A stretch of 64,000 nucleotides of DNA from Hyphomicrobiales bacterium (GCA_900466605.1 UBMU01000002.1:399643-463642), one strand, 5' to 3'; positions 27,576-37,501 are shown, counted from the stretch's first letter. Notes: generated from the letters alone by a model not told the origin. Numbers and translations: made by a program.

Positions 27576-28882
27576 CCCTAGAAGGCACGCTGGCATTTCT
27601 TTCCGTGTACTGGCCGGAAATTGTCTCCATCGTGGCCCTCGTTCTCATGTCTGCGTTTTTCTCCGGTTCGGAGACGGCGCTGACGGCGGTTTCCCGCAGC
27701 CGCATTCACACGCTCGAAGCCAATGGTGAGCAACGCGCGGGTATCGTGCGCCAGCTCATCGAGCGCCGCGACCGGCTGATCGGCGCGCTGCTGATCGGCA
27801 ACAATCTCGCCAATATCCTCTCCTCGTCGCTGGCAACCAGCCTGTTCCTCGGCCTTTTCGGTAACTCCGGCGTGGCGCTTGCGACACTCGCCATGACGGT
27901 CATCCTTGTCATCTTCGCCGAAGTGCTGCCGAAGAGCTGGGCGATTTCGACGCCGGATCGGTTTGCGCTGAAAACGGCCTATGCGGTCAAGATGTTCGTC
28001 GCCGTCGTCGGCCCGCTATCGTCTTTCGTCAATGCCATCGTCCGCCGGATTCTGGCGCTGTTCGGCATCACTCTCTCGCGGGAAGTCTCGATGCTCTCCG
28101 CACACGAAGAACTGCGCGGCGCCGTCGATCTTCTGCACCGCGAAGGATCGGTCGTGAAGGCCGACCGAGACCGGCTGGGCGGGGTCCTCGATCTCGGCCA
28201 GCTCGAACTCTCAGATATCATGGTCCATCGAATGGCGATGAGGGCGATCAATGCCGACGATCCGCCTGAGGTGGTCGTGCGAACGATCCTCGAAAGCCCG
28301 TTTACGCGCATGCCGCTCTGGCGGGGCAGCACTGATAACATCATCGGCGTGGTTCACTCCAAGGATCTGCTGCGTGCTCTTGCCGAGCGCGATGCCGAGC
28401 CGGAACATCTTGATATCGTCAAGATCGCTCAGAAGCCGTGGTTCGTGCCCGACAGCACCAGTCTTGAAGCGCAGCTGAATGCCTTCCTGCGCCGCAAACA
28501 GCATTTCGCCGTCGTCGTCGACGAGTACGGCGAAGTGCAGGGCATCGTAACACTGGAGGACATCCTCGAGGAGATCGTCGGCGACATTGCCGATGAGCAC
28601 GACATCGACATCCAGGGTGTACGCCAGGAGGCGGATGGCTCGATCGTTGTCGACGGCAACGTGCCTATCCGCGATCTCAACCGCGCGCTTGACTGGCATC
28701 TGCCGGATGAAGAGGCCACGACGATCGCCGGCCTTGTCATCCACGAATCGATGACGATCCCGGAAGAGCGACAGGCCTTCACTTTCCACGAGAAGCGCTT
28801 CATCGTCATGAAGCGGGAGAAGAACCGTATTACCAAACTTCGAATTCGGCCGGCTGAGGAAAACGAGGCAGGTCCGGCCTGA
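27572..28882 (+). CDS. HlyC/CorC-family membrane protein (DUF21-CBS-CorC)
   Basis: 436 residues: N-terminal DUF21 with four membrane segments (about 10-160), two CBS domains (about 200-330) and a C-terminal CorC_HlyC/transporter-associated domain. Family members take part in Mg2+/Co2+ efflux or tolerance; hemolysin names are historical. It follows aroK-aroB with a four-base overlap, an arrangement kept in rhizobia, so it is co-expressed with the shikimate genes without an obvious functional reason. Confidence 0.9.
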   Translation: MTLEGTLAFLSVYWPEIVSIVALVLMSAFFSGSETALTAVSRSRIHTLEANGEQRAGIVRQLIERRDRLIGALLIGNNLANILSSSLATSLFLGLFGNSGVALATLAMTVILVIFAEVLPKSWAISTPDRFALKTAYAVKMFVAVVGPLSSFVNAIVRRILALFGITLSREVSMLSAHEELRGAVDLLHREGSVVKADRDRLGGVLDLGQLELSDIMVHRMAMRAINADDPPEVVVRTILESPFTRMPLWRGSTDNIIGVVHSKDLLRALAERDAEPEHLDIVKIAQKPWFVPDSTSLEAQLNAFLRRKQHFAVVVDEYGEVQGIVTLEDILEEIVGDIADEHDIDIQGVRQEADGSIVVDGNVPIRDLNRALDWHLPDEEATTIAGLVIHESMTIPEERQAFTFHEKRFIVMKREKNRITKLRIRPAEENEAGPA

Positions 28883-28949
28883 GGCGAGCATCCTACCCAT
28901 GGTCGCGGTGAAGAGGAGTTTGCCGCGACATCACCTTTATGGATTTGAT

Positions 28950-29429
28950 ATGTTTGATATTTTCTGGCGTGCAGTCGCCATCGGCATCGGGGCGACTATT
29001 GTCATGGACATCTGGGCAATTGTGTATGCGAAAGCCACCGGCACGCCACTGCCGAACTGGGCACCAGTCGGTCGCTGGTTCTGGCACCTGAAGGACGGCA
29101 AGGTATTCCACGACGATATCGGCACGGCCGCACCCTACGCGCATGAACTCGCACTCGGCTGGATCGGCCATTATGCGGTAGGCATTCTCTACGGCATCAT
29201 GCTCGTGCTGCTCATGGGGCCTGGCTGGCTGGCGGAGCCGAGGTTCCTGCCTGCCTGGGTCTGGGCGATCGTTACCGTCGGCGCCGGCTGGTTTCTGCTG
29301 CAGCCGGGGCTCGGCATCGGCTGGGCAGCGTCGAAGACGCCGAACCCGAACAAGGTCCGCTTCCTCAATCTGGTGGCGCACACGATCTTCGGCTTTGGTC
29401 TCTATGCGACGGCGCTGCTGATCCGCTGA
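28950..29429 (+). CDS. DUF2938-type membrane protein
   Basis: 159 residues with four hydrophobic segments (about 5-25, 70-92, 100-120, 135-158). The loop with GRWFWHLKDGKVFH and the GWIGHYAVG segment fit the DUF2938 family of small inner-membrane proteins with no known activity. ATG 28950 was chosen because its first residues lead straight into helix 1; an ATG at 28899 adds a basic, unlikely extension. Confidence 0.75.
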   Translation: MFDIFWRAVAIGIGATIVMDIWAIVYAKATGTPLPNWAPVGRWFWHLKDGKVFHDDIGTAAPYAHELALGWIGHYAVGILYGIMLVLLMGPGWLAEPRFLPAWVWAIVTVGAGWFLLQPGLGIGWAASKTPNPNKVRFLNLVAHTIFGFGLYATALLIR

Positions 29430-29497
29430 AAATGTAACATGGCGAACCGGCCTGCATTGGAAAGTGGGGCCGGGTCACCATATAGGGCATTCGCCCG

Positions 29498-29779
29498 TTA
29501 CCAGCGCACCGGTTCCCCGGGTGCCGCGGGTTCGACGGCGAGCGCATGCAATCCGGCATCCAGCTCTGGCTTTAAAAGCTCCGTGATCGCACGGTGTCGC
29601 GCCAGTCGTGGCATGCCGGCAAACTTGGCGGATACGATGCGCACCCGCATATGGGTCTCGCCGGTCCCCGTTATGTCAGGCTGATGGCCCGCATGAAGAT
29701 GGCTTTCATTGATGACGCTGAGGCGCTCGGGCGCGAACGCGGCGGTCAGCTTTTCTTCGATGCGGGTCTGCAGGGTCAT
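29498..29779 (-). CDS. bolA: BolA-family protein
   Basis: 93 residues, full BolA fold: ESHLHAGH loop with the conserved His, the FAGMPRLARHRAITELLKPEL helix with RxxxH, and the C-terminal LHALAVEP strand. BolA proteins pair with monothiol glutaredoxins in iron-sulfur and iron homeostasis or act as stress regulators. ATG 29779 gives the family N-terminus; the open frame to 29824 is not conserved. Divergent from the J-domain gene. Confidence 0.92.
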   Translation of the reverse strand: MTLQTRIEEKLTAAFAPERLSVINESHLHAGHQPDITGTGETHMRVRIVSAKFAGMPRLARHRAITELLKPELDAGLHALAVEPAAPGEPVRW

Positions 29780-29879
29780 GGTCTCGTTGCTTTGCGAAAA
29801 AGGTTCCCACCAAGCCAGCAACATTCCGGTTTGTCAATTCTTGTTGTCGCCTCTTGGGAGGCATAAAATTAGAGCTGTC

Positions 29880-30491
29880 ATGAGACTCGATTCCAAATAT
29901 TTCGACCGCATCCGCACCCGCCGCAAACGCGAGCAGGAAACCGAACAGGCTCCCCCTTCCTGTCAGTGGGACGGCTGCGACAAGAAAGGTGCGCATCGCG
30001 CTCCCGTCGGCCGCAATGCCGAAGGGCAGTTCTTTTTGTTCTGCTTCGAGCATGTGAAGGAGTACAACAAGGGCTATAATTACTTCTCCGGCCTCTCCGA
30101 CGGCGAGATCGCGCGCTATCAGAAGGAAGCAATCACCGGCCATCGCCCCACCTGGACGGTCGGCGTCAACAAGGCCGCCAAGAACAGCCCGCTGCATTCC
30201 GACGTGCGCTCGGGTTCCTACCGCGTGCGTGATCCCTTCGGCTTCGTCAACGGTACGAAGGGAAACGGCCCGCGCTTTCCCGAGCAGCGCAAGCTGAAAA
30301 GCCTGGAAGCGAAGGCTTTCGACACGATGGGCCTTGATGCCAGCGCGACCTCCTCGGAGATCAAGAGCCGGTACAAGGAACTCGTCAAGAAGCACCACCC
30401 CGACGCCAACGGCGGCGACCGTGGTTCCGAGGAACGGTTCCGCGCCGTCATCCAGGCCTATCAATTATTGAAGCAGAACGGTTTTTGTTAG
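29880..30491 (+). CDS. J-domain molecular chaperone
   Basis: 203 residues. The C-terminal ~60 residues are a J domain (AFDTMGLDASATSSEIKSRYK...KKHHPDANGG) with the HPD tripeptide that stimulates DnaK. The N-terminal part contains a possible zinc site (CQWDGC ... HRAP ... FCFEH) of unknown role. No G/F or client-binding domain, so it recruits DnaK to a special target. It precedes cobS-cobT, an order kept in rhizobia, which suggests a role with the cobaltochelatase (inference). Confidence 0.9.
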   Translation: MRLDSKYFDRIRTRRKREQETEQAPPSCQWDGCDKKGAHRAPVGRNAEGQFFLFCFEHVKEYNKGYNYFSGLSDGEIARYQKEAITGHRPTWTVGVNKAAKNSPLHSDVRSGSYRVRDPFGFVNGTKGNGPRFPEQRKLKSLEAKAFDTMGLDASATSSEIKSRYKELVKKHHPDANGGDRGSEERFRAVIQAYQLLKQNGFC

Positions 30492-30802
30492 TTCCTGTCC
30501 TTGCTCTTGGTCTTCAATCAGGTATGGTCCCAAATCGGCTGAGGCCGCAGGCAACCGCGGCATAGATTTCTGCGTTTGTCCCACAGGCGCCTCGGCCACT
30601 TCCGGGCGCGGCGTTTCTTGTCCGGGACTTTGTTCAAGAATGCTCGCTAGCGGTAGATTATCGCCCCCGAGGTTTCGTTTCAGTCCCGGAGAAGCATCGC
30701 CGACGTTCCGACATGAACGAGCGCAGGTAGACTGTGGCGTCATGGTTGCGAAATGGGCTGAGACAGTATGGCCGGGTGTCGGGCACCCGCCTTGGAGATA
30801 TG
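30492..30802 (+). other. 311-base gap upstream of cobS
   Basis: Nothing coding was recognised. It must hold the cobS-cobT promoter. A short hairpin, CGGGTG/CACCCG with a five-base loop, lies at 30773-30789 just before the cobS ribosome binding site. A cobalamin riboswitch was looked for but its conserved boxes were not found. Confidence 0.4.
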
Positions 30803-31795
30803 ATGAGCAAGATTGACCTTGATATTTCGGAGCTTCCGGACACCACCGTTTCGGTCAGGGAGGTCTTTGGTATCGATTCCGACATCCGCGTGCCGGCTTA
30901 TAGCCAGGGCAGCGCCTATGTTCCGGACCTCGACCCCGACTATCTCTTTGACCGCGAAACCACGCTCGCCATTCTTGCCGGATTTGCCCATAACCGACGC
31001 GTGATGATCTCCGGCTATCACGGCACGGGTAAGTCCTCGCATATCGAACAGGTCGCAGCGCGCCTCAACTGGCCCTGCGTGCGTATCAACCTCGACAGTC
31101 ACGTCAGCCGTATCGATCTCGTCGGCAAGGACGCGATCGTCGTCAAGGATGGCCTGCAGGTCACCGAATTCAAGGATGGCATCCTGCCCTGGGCATACCA
31201 GCACAACGTCGCGCTCGTCTTCGACGAATACGATGCCGGTCGCCCTGACGTCATGTTCGTCATCCAGCGCGTACTGGAATCGTCCGGCCGCCTGACGCTG
31301 CTCGACCAGAGCCGCGTTATCCGCCCGCACCCGGCCTTTCGCCTGTTCGCAACGGCCAACACCATCGGTCTCGGCGATACGACGGGCCTCTATCACGGCA
31401 CGCAGCAGATCAACCAGGCGCAGATGGACCGCTGGTCGATCGTGACCACCCTGAACTACCTGCCGCACGACCATGAAGTGAACATCGTCGCCGCCAAGGT
31501 AAAGGCCTTCCAGAAGAACAAGGAAGGCCGCGATACGGTCTCCAAGATGGTCCGGGTAGCCGACCTGACCCGCGCTTCGTTCATGAACGGCGACCTGTCG
31601 ACCGTCATGAGCCCGCGTACTGTTATCACCTGGGCCGAAAACGCCGAGATCTTCGGCGATCTCGCCTTCGCCTTCCGCGTCACCTTCCTCAACAAGTGCG
31701 ACGAACTGGAGCGCCCGCTGGTGGCCGAGCATTATCAGCGCGCTTTCGGCGTCGAGCTGAAGGAAAGTGCCGCCAATATCGTTCTGGAGGCTTAA
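30803..31795 (+). CDS. cobS: aerobic cobaltochelatase subunit CobS
   Basis: AAA+ ATPase subunit that, with CobT and CobN, inserts Co2+ into hydrogenobyrinic acid a,c-diamide in aerobic B12 synthesis. 330 residues, the usual length. Walker [10 protein letters not shown] near residue 75, Walker [15 protein letters not shown] near 140 and sensor segment LFATANTIG near 185. Start at ATG 30803 has GGAG five bases upstream; the frame is open to 30734. It is 12 bases before cobT. Confidence 0.96.
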   Translation: MSKIDLDISELPDTTVSVREVFGIDSDIRVPAYSQGSAYVPDLDPDYLFDRETTLAILAGFAHNRRVMISGYHGTGKSSHIEQVAARLNWPCVRINLDSHVSRIDLVGKDAIVVKDGLQVTEFKDGILPWAYQHNVALVFDEYDAGRPDVMFVIQRVLESSGRLTLLDQSRVIRPHPAFRLFATANTIGLGDTTGLYHGTQQINQAQMDRWSIVTTLNYLPHDHEVNIVAAKVKAFQKNKEGRDTVSKMVRVADLTRASFMNGDLSTVMSPRTVITWAENAEIFGDLAFAFRVTFLNKCDELERPLVAEHYQRAFGVELKESAANIVLEA

Positions 31796-31807
31796 GGCCG
31801 ACCGATC

Positions 31808-33709
31808 ATGGCTGCTCGCGGTGACAATTCGAAAGCAAAGCCCGGCTCGCCTGTCGACGTCGAACCGTTGCGCCGGGCGATAACCGGCAGCGTACGCGCG
31901 ATTGCCGGCGACGGCGACGTCGAGGTGACCTTCGCCAATGAACGCCCTGGAATGACCGCCGAGCGGATCCGTCTGCCGGAGATTTCCAAGCGTCCGACGA
32001 TGCATGAGCTCGCCGTGACGCGTGGTCTCGGCGACTCGATGGCGCTGAGGCTTGCCTGCCACGACGACAAGGTGCACGCGACGATGGCGCCGCAGGGCTC
32101 CGACGCGCGCGCGATCTTCGACGCCGTCGAGCAGGCGCGCGTGGAATCGATCGGCGCGCTGCGCATGGAGGGGGTTGCCGCAAATCTTCGGTCGATGACC
32201 GAGGAGAAGTATTCGAAGGCGAATTTCTCCGGCATCGAGCGGCAGGAAGACGCGCCAGTCGGCGAAGCCATGGCCATGATGGTGCGCGAGAAGCTGACAG
32301 GCCAGAAGCCGCCGGCCTCCGCCGGCAAGGTGCTTGATCTCTGGCGTTCGTTCATCGAGGAGAAGGCTGGCGCCGAACTTGAGAACCTTTCCGGTGTCAT
32401 CAACGACCAGCCGGCTTTCTCGAAGGCGATCCGCAACATGCTTTCGGCCATGGAGATGGCGGAAGAGTATGGCGACGACGACAGTGAGCCGGATTCTGAC
32501 GACGATTCGGAACAGGAAGACCAGCCGAACGGCGACGAGCAGGATCAGGACGAAGTCGATGACGACGCCGGCTCCGATGCCGCGCCTGTAGAAGACAGCG
32601 AAGTTGCCGACGAGCAGATGGAGGACGGCGAGACCGAAGGCGCCGAAATCTCCGACGACGACATGCAGGAAGAAGGCGAGGAAGATTCCGAGACGCCCGG
32701 AGAAACCCGCCGTCCGAACACACCCTTCGACGACTTCAACGAGAAGGTCGACTACCACGTCTTCACCGAGGAATTCGACGAGACGATCACCGCCGAAGAA
32801 CTCTGCGACGCCGCCGAATTGGAGCGCCTGCGCGCCTTCCTCGACAAGCAGCTTGCGCACCTGCAGGGCGCAGTCGGTCGGTTGGCCAACCGCCTGCAAC
32901 GCCGCCTGATGGCGCAGCAGAACCGGTCTTGGGATTTCGATCTCGAGGAAGGCTATCTCGACCCGGCACGCCTGACGCGCATGATCATCGATCCGATGCA
33001 GGCGCTCTCCTTCAAGATGGAGCGCGACACGCAATTCCGCGATACGGTCGTGACACTTCTCATCGACAATTCAGGCTCGATGCGCGGCCGGCCGATCACG
33101 GTCGCGGCCACCTGCGCCGATATCCTGGCCCGCACGCTGGAACGCTGCGGCGTCAAGGTCGAGATCCTCGGCTTCACGACGAAGGCCTGGAAGGGCGGAC
33201 AGGCGCGCGAAAAGTGGCTCGGCAGCGGCAAGCCGCAGACGCCAGGCCGCCTCAACGATCTGCGTCATATCATCTACAAGTCGGCCGACGCGCCCTGGCG
33301 TCGCGCGCGGCCCAATCTCGGCCTGATGATGCGCGAAGGCTTGCTCAAGGAAAACATCGACGGCGAAGCGCTTATGTGGGCGCATAACCGCCTGATCGCG
33401 CGGCGCGAGCAACGCAAGATTCTGATGATGATCTCCGACGGTGCGCCGGTCGACGACTCGACGCTGTCGGTCAATCCGGGCAACTATCTGGAGCGGCATC
33501 TGCGTGCCGTCATCGACCGGATCGAGACACGCTCACCGGTAGAGCTTCTGGCAATCGGTATCGGCCACGACGTGACTCGCTACTACAGGCGCGCCGTAAC
33601 AATCGTCGATGCGGACGAGCTGGCCGGTGCGATGACCGAGCAGCTTGCGTCGCTCTTCGAAGACAAGACCACCCAGCCGCGGGGCGGTCGCCTCCGCCGC
33701 GCCGGCTAA
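31808..33709 (+). CDS. cobT: aerobic cobaltochelatase subunit CobT
   Basis: 633 residues. N-terminal CobT domain, a very acidic Asp/Glu linker at about residues 220-300, and a C-terminal von Willebrand A domain with MIDAS motif DNSGSMRG near 420. It forms the ring complex with CobS that drives cobalt insertion by CobN. cobN is not in the window, so the chelatase genes are split, as usual in rhizobia. Confidence 0.96.
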   Translation: MAARGDNSKAKPGSPVDVEPLRRAITGSVRAIAGDGDVEVTFANERPGMTAERIRLPEISKRPTMHELAVTRGLGDSMALRLACHDDKVHATMAPQGSDARAIFDAVEQARVESIGALRMEGVAANLRSMTEEKYSKANFSGIERQEDAPVGEAMAMMVREKLTGQKPPASAGKVLDLWRSFIEEKAGAELENLSGVINDQPAFSKAIRNMLSAMEMAEEYGDDDSEPDSDDDSEQEDQPNGDEQDQDEVDDDAGSDAAPVEDSEVADEQMEDGETEGAEISDDDMQEEGEEDSETPGETRRPNTPFDDFNEKVDYHVFTEEFDETITAEELCDAAELERLRAFLDKQLAHLQGAVGRLANRLQRRLMAQQNRSWDFDLEEGYLDPARLTRMIIDPMQALSFKMERDTQFRDTVVTLLIDNSGSMRGRPITVAATCADILARTLERCGVKVEILGFTTKAWKGGQAREKWLGSGKPQTPGRLNDLRHIIYKSADAPWRRARPNLGLMMREGLLKENIDGEALMWAHNRLIARREQRKILMMISDGAPVDDSTLSVNPGNYLERHLRAVIDRIETRSPVELLAIGIGHDVTRYYRRAVTIVDADELAGAMTEQLASLFEDKTTQPRGGRLRRAG

Positions 33710-33730
33710 CCGCGAAAGGGCGCTTTCTGG

Positions 33731-34762
33731 ATGCTCCGGAAGTCCTTCGCCAGCCTGATATCAATTGCTTTCGGGCTGGCGGCTCTCGTTCCGCCGGCAC
33801 TTGCCGATGGCGACGTTGAAGTCCGCAGTCGCGTCATCACCGATTTCAAGATCGGCTCCGATGAGACGACGTTCGACACCCTCGAATTTCTCGGCGGGCT
33901 GGAGATGGTGTCGCCGCAGCGCCTCTTCGGCTCGCTATCGTCGATCCGCTTTCGATCTGACGGGAAGAATTTCGTTGGTGTCTTCGACACCGGCCATTGG
34001 ATGACCGGCCGCATCGAGCGCGATCCGCAGGGGCGCCTGTCCGGCCTCGCGGATGTGGCGATCACCCCAATGAGGAATCGGGCCGGGCGTAGCTTCGAAG
34101 GCAAGGGGCATATGGACGCCGAGGGCCTGACGCTGCATGGCGACCAGATCCTCGTCTCCTTCGAACAGGATCATCGCGTCGATGTCTATCCTGATCCAGG
34201 CTTCGAAACGTCACGAGCGATCGGTACCCTTCCCATTCCTTTTCCCAAACGATCTCTGCGTGCCAATCGCGGCTTCGAAACGATCGCCGTCGCGCCAATC
34301 GACAGCGCTCTGAAGGGCGGCACCCTGATCGTGGCCGAACGCAGCCTGGACATGGGTGGCAACGCCTACGCAGCGATCCTCGACGGGCCGCTGAAGGGAC
34401 GCCTGTCGCTTGCCCACTGCGGCGATTTCGATGCGACGGATGGCGCGTTCCTGCCGAATGGCGACCTGCTGCTTCTGGAGCGCCGCTTCAACATGGCGGA
34501 AGGCATCGGAATGCGAATCCGCCGCATCAAGGCCGCCGACATTCGCCCCGGCGCGGTCATGGACGGTGAGATCTTGCTGCAGGGCGACTTCAGCTACCAG
34601 ATCGATAATATGGAAGGCCTGGATGTTTTCACGGCCGAGGATGGGACCACGCATGTGGTGATCGTCTCTGATGACAATCATTCCATCCTGCAGCGCAATT
34701 TGATGCTGGAGTTCCGCCTGACGGAGCCGCGAGCCGGCGACACGGCTCGCTTGCAGAGATGA
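33731..34762 (+). CDS. secreted phytase-like/esterase-like beta-propeller protein
   Basis: 343 residues with a signal peptide ending near PPALA/D (residue 26). The rest resembles the phytase-like (esterase-like activity) domain: repeated strands such as GLEMVSPQRLFGSLSSIRF, GHMDAEGLTL and the late NMEGLDVF segment. Probably periplasmic. It follows cobT by 21 bases, which suggests read-through rather than shared function. Substrate unknown. Confidence 0.8.
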   Translation: MLRKSFASLISIAFGLAALVPPALADGDVEVRSRVITDFKIGSDETTFDTLEFLGGLEMVSPQRLFGSLSSIRFRSDGKNFVGVFDTGHWMTGRIERDPQGRLSGLADVAITPMRNRAGRSFEGKGHMDAEGLTLHGDQILVSFEQDHRVDVYPDPGFETSRAIGTLPIPFPKRSLRANRGFETIAVAPIDSALKGGTLIVAERSLDMGGNAYAAILDGPLKGRLSLAHCGDFDATDGAFLPNGDLLLLERRFNMAEGIGMRIRRIKAADIRPGAVMDGEILLQGDFSYQIDNMEGLDVFTAEDGTTHVVIVSDDNHSILQRNLMLEFRLTEPRAGDTARLQR

Positions 34763-34771
34763 CGCACGACG

Positions 34772-35659
34772 TCAGCCACCGAAATAGGCCGGTCGGTCAA
34801 TATCCTCGATCAGTCCGGGACCTTTCGTCGTCCAGCCCAATTCTTCGCGCGTGTGCTTGCTTGAAGCAAGATTGTTCATCGTGGCGAAATGCGCGAACCA
34901 ACCGAAGTGTGCTGCCGCCTCCTCAAACGGCTTGGAAACGACAGGAATGTTCAGGCGGCGACTGATGACCTCGGCGATCTGCCGGAAGGCAATGCCCTGT
35001 TCAGCAACGCCATGGTAGCGAGCGCCGGCCGCGCCTCTTTCGAGTGCCAGCCTGTAGAGCTTTGCTGCATCGAACCTGTGGACAGCGGGCCAGAGGTTGC
35101 TTCCTTCGCCGGCGTAGACGGAGACACCCTTTTCGCGGGCGATGCCGATCAGCATCGGCACGAAACCATGATCTCCGTCGCCATGTACCGACGGAGGCAG
35201 CCGAATGGTGATGGCGCGCACTCCCTGCGAGGCGGCGACCACGGCAGCCTCTTCGGAAGCGATGCGGGGAGAGGCTGTACCCGGCGCGTCCTCCTCAGTC
35301 GTCAGCCGACCTTGCGGGAGCAGTCCGGTTCCCGAGGTGACGACCAGTGGGCGGTCGCTTGCAGCCAAGGCTGAGCCCAGCGTCTCGATGGCCTGACGGT
35401 CGATCTCGCAACTCTCCTTGAACCTTGAGAAGTCATGGATGAAGCCGGTATGAATCACACCATCGGCCGCTGTTGCGCCACTCCACAAGCTTTCCAGATC
35501 CTCAAGATGACCGCGATGCACGGCAGCGCCTGCCGCTTTGAGCGAGGCCGCTGCGGCATCGGAGCGAGCAAGACCGAGGACCTGATGGCCTGCGCCAATA
35601 AGCTCCTGAACGACAGCAGAGCCGACAAATCCTGTAGCTCCGGTTACGAAAACACGCAT
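34772..35659 (-). CDS. NAD-dependent epimerase/dehydratase-type SDR
   Basis: 295-residue extended short-chain dehydrogenase. N-terminal NAD(P) motif [10 protein letters not shown] at residues 7-16. The catalytic YxxxK Tyr/Lys pair is not recognisable, which is common in atypical SDRs that act as oxidoreductases or NAD(P) sensors. Divergent from an AraC-type regulator gene with a shared palindromic promoter region, so likely under its control. Confidence 0.85.
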   Translation of the reverse strand: MRVFVTGATGFVGSAVVQELIGAGHQVLGLARSDAAAASLKAAGAAVHRGHLEDLESLWSGATAADGVIHTGFIHDFSRFKESCEIDRQAIETLGSALAASDRPLVVTSGTGLLPQGRLTTEEDAPGTASPRIASEEAAVVAASQGVRAITIRLPPSVHGDGDHGFVPMLIGIAREKGVSVYAGEGSNLWPAVHRFDAAKLYRLALERGAAGARYHGVAEQGIAFRQIAEVISRRLNIPVVSKPFEEAAAHFGWFAHFATMNNLASSKHTREELGWTTKGPGLIEDIDRPAYFGG

Positions 35660-35713
35660 TCATACCTCCTTGGCAATTCCTTCACGCCAGCCGTGATCGG
35701 CGGCATCAGCGTT

Positions 35714-35766
35714 GAAGATACGGTTTTGGAGAATACGGTCTATGCTATAAAGTCCGTATTATCTTC
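35714..35766. promoter_or_regulatory. nested inverted/direct repeats in SDR-araC divergent promoter
   Basis: AATACGG at 35732-35738 is inverted as CCGTATT at 35754-35760. A second ATACGG precedes it at 35718-35723, and GAAGATA (35714-35720) pairs with TATCTTC (35760-35766). A TATAAA lies between the arms. This is a likely binding region for the AraC regulator. Confidence 0.5.
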
Positions 35767-35787
35767 GCGATCGTCCGGAGCAAACTT

Positions 35788-36711
35788 ATGGATCCGCTGT
35801 CCAACGTGCTGTCCCTACTGAAACCCCGCAATTACATGTCGGCGGGCTTCGAGGCAGGCGGGGAGTGGTCAATCCAGTTCCCCGATCAGCAGGAGGGCGT
35901 CAAATGCGGAGCGGTGGTCTCCGGCCAATGCTGGCTGTCCGTGGAAGGGGCGCCGGAGGTCGCGCGGCTGCAAACGGGTGACTGCTTCCTGCTTCCAAGC
36001 GGACGGCCTTTCCGCCTGGCAACCGACCTGTCGCTCAGATCGGTCGATGCAGCCACGATTTTTGCGCCCGCGCGCACCGGCGGCATCGTCGGCTACAACG
36101 GCGGCGACGATTTTCTTTTGGTAAGTAGCCGTTTTGCGCTGACCGGCGCACATGCCGGTCTCCTGCTTCGGATACTGCCGCCCATTGTTCTGATCCGAGC
36201 CGGGCCGGGCCAGGCGGCGTTGCGATGGTCTGTCGAGCGGATGATGCAGGAGTTGCGCGAGCCGCAGCCGGGCGGCTTCCTGATCGTGCAGCATCTCGCG
36301 CACATGATCCTGATTCAAGCGCTGAGGCTGCATCTGGCGGATGGCGCCCGGACCGGTGTCGGATGGCTCTTTGCGCTGGCGGACAAGCAGATGAGCGCTG
36401 CAATGACCGCAATGCACGATGATCCTGCCCGGCGCTGGACGCTGAAGGAACTAGCGGCACGCGCCGGCATGTCGCGCTCGACCTTTGCGCTCAGGTTCAA
36501 GGAAACGGTAGGAACTTCGCCCATGGACTACCTTACGCATTGGCGCATGCTTCTGGCGGGAGACAGGCTGGAGAATTCCCGAGATCCCATTTCCGCAATC
36601 GCGCCATCGCTGGGCTACGAGTCGGAGGCCGCCTTCAGTACGGCGTTCAAGCGGGTAATGGGCTGTTCGCCGCGGCAGTATGGCCTGAGCCGTCACGCGC
36701 CCCCGCCTTGA
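35788..36711 (+). CDS. AraC-family transcriptional regulator
   Basis: 307 residues. N-terminal cupin (AraC_binding_2/cupin_6 type; SGQCWLSVEG...GDCFLLPSG) for ligand sensing and C-terminal pair of helix-turn-helices (TLKELAARAGMSRSTFALRFKE and ISAIAPSLGYESEAAFSTAFKR). Resembles regulators of neighbouring NAD-dependent epimerase/oxidoreductase genes. It likely controls the divergent SDR gene through the repeats at 35714-35766. Confidence 0.9.
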   Translation: MDPLSNVLSLLKPRNYMSAGFEAGGEWSIQFPDQQEGVKCGAVVSGQCWLSVEGAPEVARLQTGDCFLLPSGRPFRLATDLSLRSVDAATIFAPARTGGIVGYNGGDDFLLVSSRFALTGAHAGLLLRILPPIVLIRAGPGQAALRWSVERMMQELREPQPGGFLIVQHLAHMILIQALRLHLADGARTGVGWLFALADKQMSAAMTAMHDDPARRWTLKELAARAGMSRSTFALRFKETVGTSPMDYLTHWRMLLAGDRLENSRDPISAIAPSLGYESEAAFSTAFKRVMGCSPRQYGLSRHAPPP

Positions 36712-36749
36712 GTGGCGAGGGAAAATTGGGAAGTAGCCTGATCGGGGTA

Positions 36750-37385
36750 TCAGTTCGCGCGTGCTGCCTGCATCGGGCGCAGCACGTTCATCAGTGCGCC
36801 GTAGGGCAGCAACATGACGAGGCCAACAATCATCTTCACCGTGAAATCACCGATTGCCCAGGAAATCCAGCGCGGGGCCTCGCCGGTGAAGACGCCGAGA
36901 ATCGGAGCCGCTTCGAGCGCGAAGGGATCGTTCGGGCCAAGGAAGACGAAGAAGGCTGCAAAGGCGAAGGAGAAGAAGATCGCCGTGTCCAACATTGAGC
37001 CAACAAGCGAGCCGACCAGCGGTGCGCGCCACCAGGCCTGACGGCGCAGGCGGTTGAAGACTGAGATATCAAGCAATTGGCCGGCGAGATAGGCCGAGCC
37101 GGAGGCGATCGCGATGCGCGGAACCGAGGTATAGAAGGACAGTGTTACACCGACGACGAAGCCAGCGAAGACGACCTTGCGGGCAGCCTGCGGCCCGAAC
37201 TGGCGGTTTGTCAGGTCGGTAATCAGGAAGGCGACAGGATAGGTGAAGGCACCCCAGGTCAGGATGTCGGCCAGATTGATGCCCGCGAACTCAGCATTCA
37301 GCGGAAACTGCACGAGGAAGTTCGAGGCGACGACAACAAGCGTCATCAGTGCGACATAGATAAGCGTAGAGCGCATCGTCAGCAT
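36750..37385 (-). CDS. queuosine precursor transporter (VUT/QPTR family)
   Basis: 211 residues, about six membrane helices, COG1738/YhhQ type: TWGAFTYPVAFLITDLTNRQFG near residue 43 is the family signature and WISWAIGDFTVK follows near 173. It imports queuine, preQ0 or preQ1 for tRNA queuosine. ATG 37385 has AGGAT upstream in an A-rich context. That ribosome binding site lies in the 3' arm of a hairpin (37395-37411), a hint of translational control. Confidence 0.9.
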   Translation of the reverse strand: MLTMRSTLIYVALMTLVVVASNFLVQFPLNAEFAGINLADILTWGAFTYPVAFLITDLTNRQFGPQAARKVVFAGFVVGVTLSFYTSVPRIAIASGSAYLAGQLLDISVFNRLRRQAWWRAPLVGSLVGSMLDTAIFFSFAFAAFFVFLGPNDPFALEAAPILGVFTGEAPRWISWAIGDFTVKMIVGLVMLLPYGALMNVLRPMQAARAN

Positions 37386-37394
37386 TTTTTTATC

Positions 37395-37411
37395 CTGGGG
37401 TATGCCACCAG
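37395..37411 (-). promoter_or_regulatory. hairpin overlapping the transporter ribosome binding site
   Basis: On the minus strand CTGG-TGGCATACC-CCAG, whose 3' arm is part of the AGGAT ribosome binding site and is followed by an A-rich tail up to the ATG. The layout, and the ACCCCAG segment, recall class I preQ1 riboswitches, which control such transporters. The loop is shorter than in characterised examples, so this is only a candidate. Confidence 0.35.
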
Positions 37412-37434
37412 TTAGAGGAACAGACCGGCAAAGC

Positions 37435-37471
37435 AAAAGGCTTGTCCGGAGATCATCCGTGCAAGCCTTTT
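37435..37471 (-). terminator. Rho-independent terminator of rpmB
   Basis: 8-bp stem AAGGCTTG/CAAGCCTT with a 17-base loop containing an inner CGGATGATCTCCGG-like hairpin; on the minus strand it ends in TTTTGC. Sits 31 bases after the rpmB stop. Confidence 0.8.
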
Positions 37472-37501
37472 GAAGCCGTATGAAGAAGAAACAATCGAAG
37501 C

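Noticed and set aside
30465..30743. 92-codon frame on the minus strand in the cobS upstream gap
   Set aside because: Overlaps the J-domain 3' end, low complexity, no ribosome binding site or family signal; cannot be excluded fully.
30492..30802. cobalamin riboswitch upstream of cobS
   Set aside because: A GCCACT stretch is present but the conserved riboswitch boxes and core are not, so no call was made.
30740..33034. 764-codon open frame antisense to cobS-cobT
   Set aside because: Mirror of cobS/cobT codon usage in GC-rich DNA; no ribosome binding site, no family-like segments.
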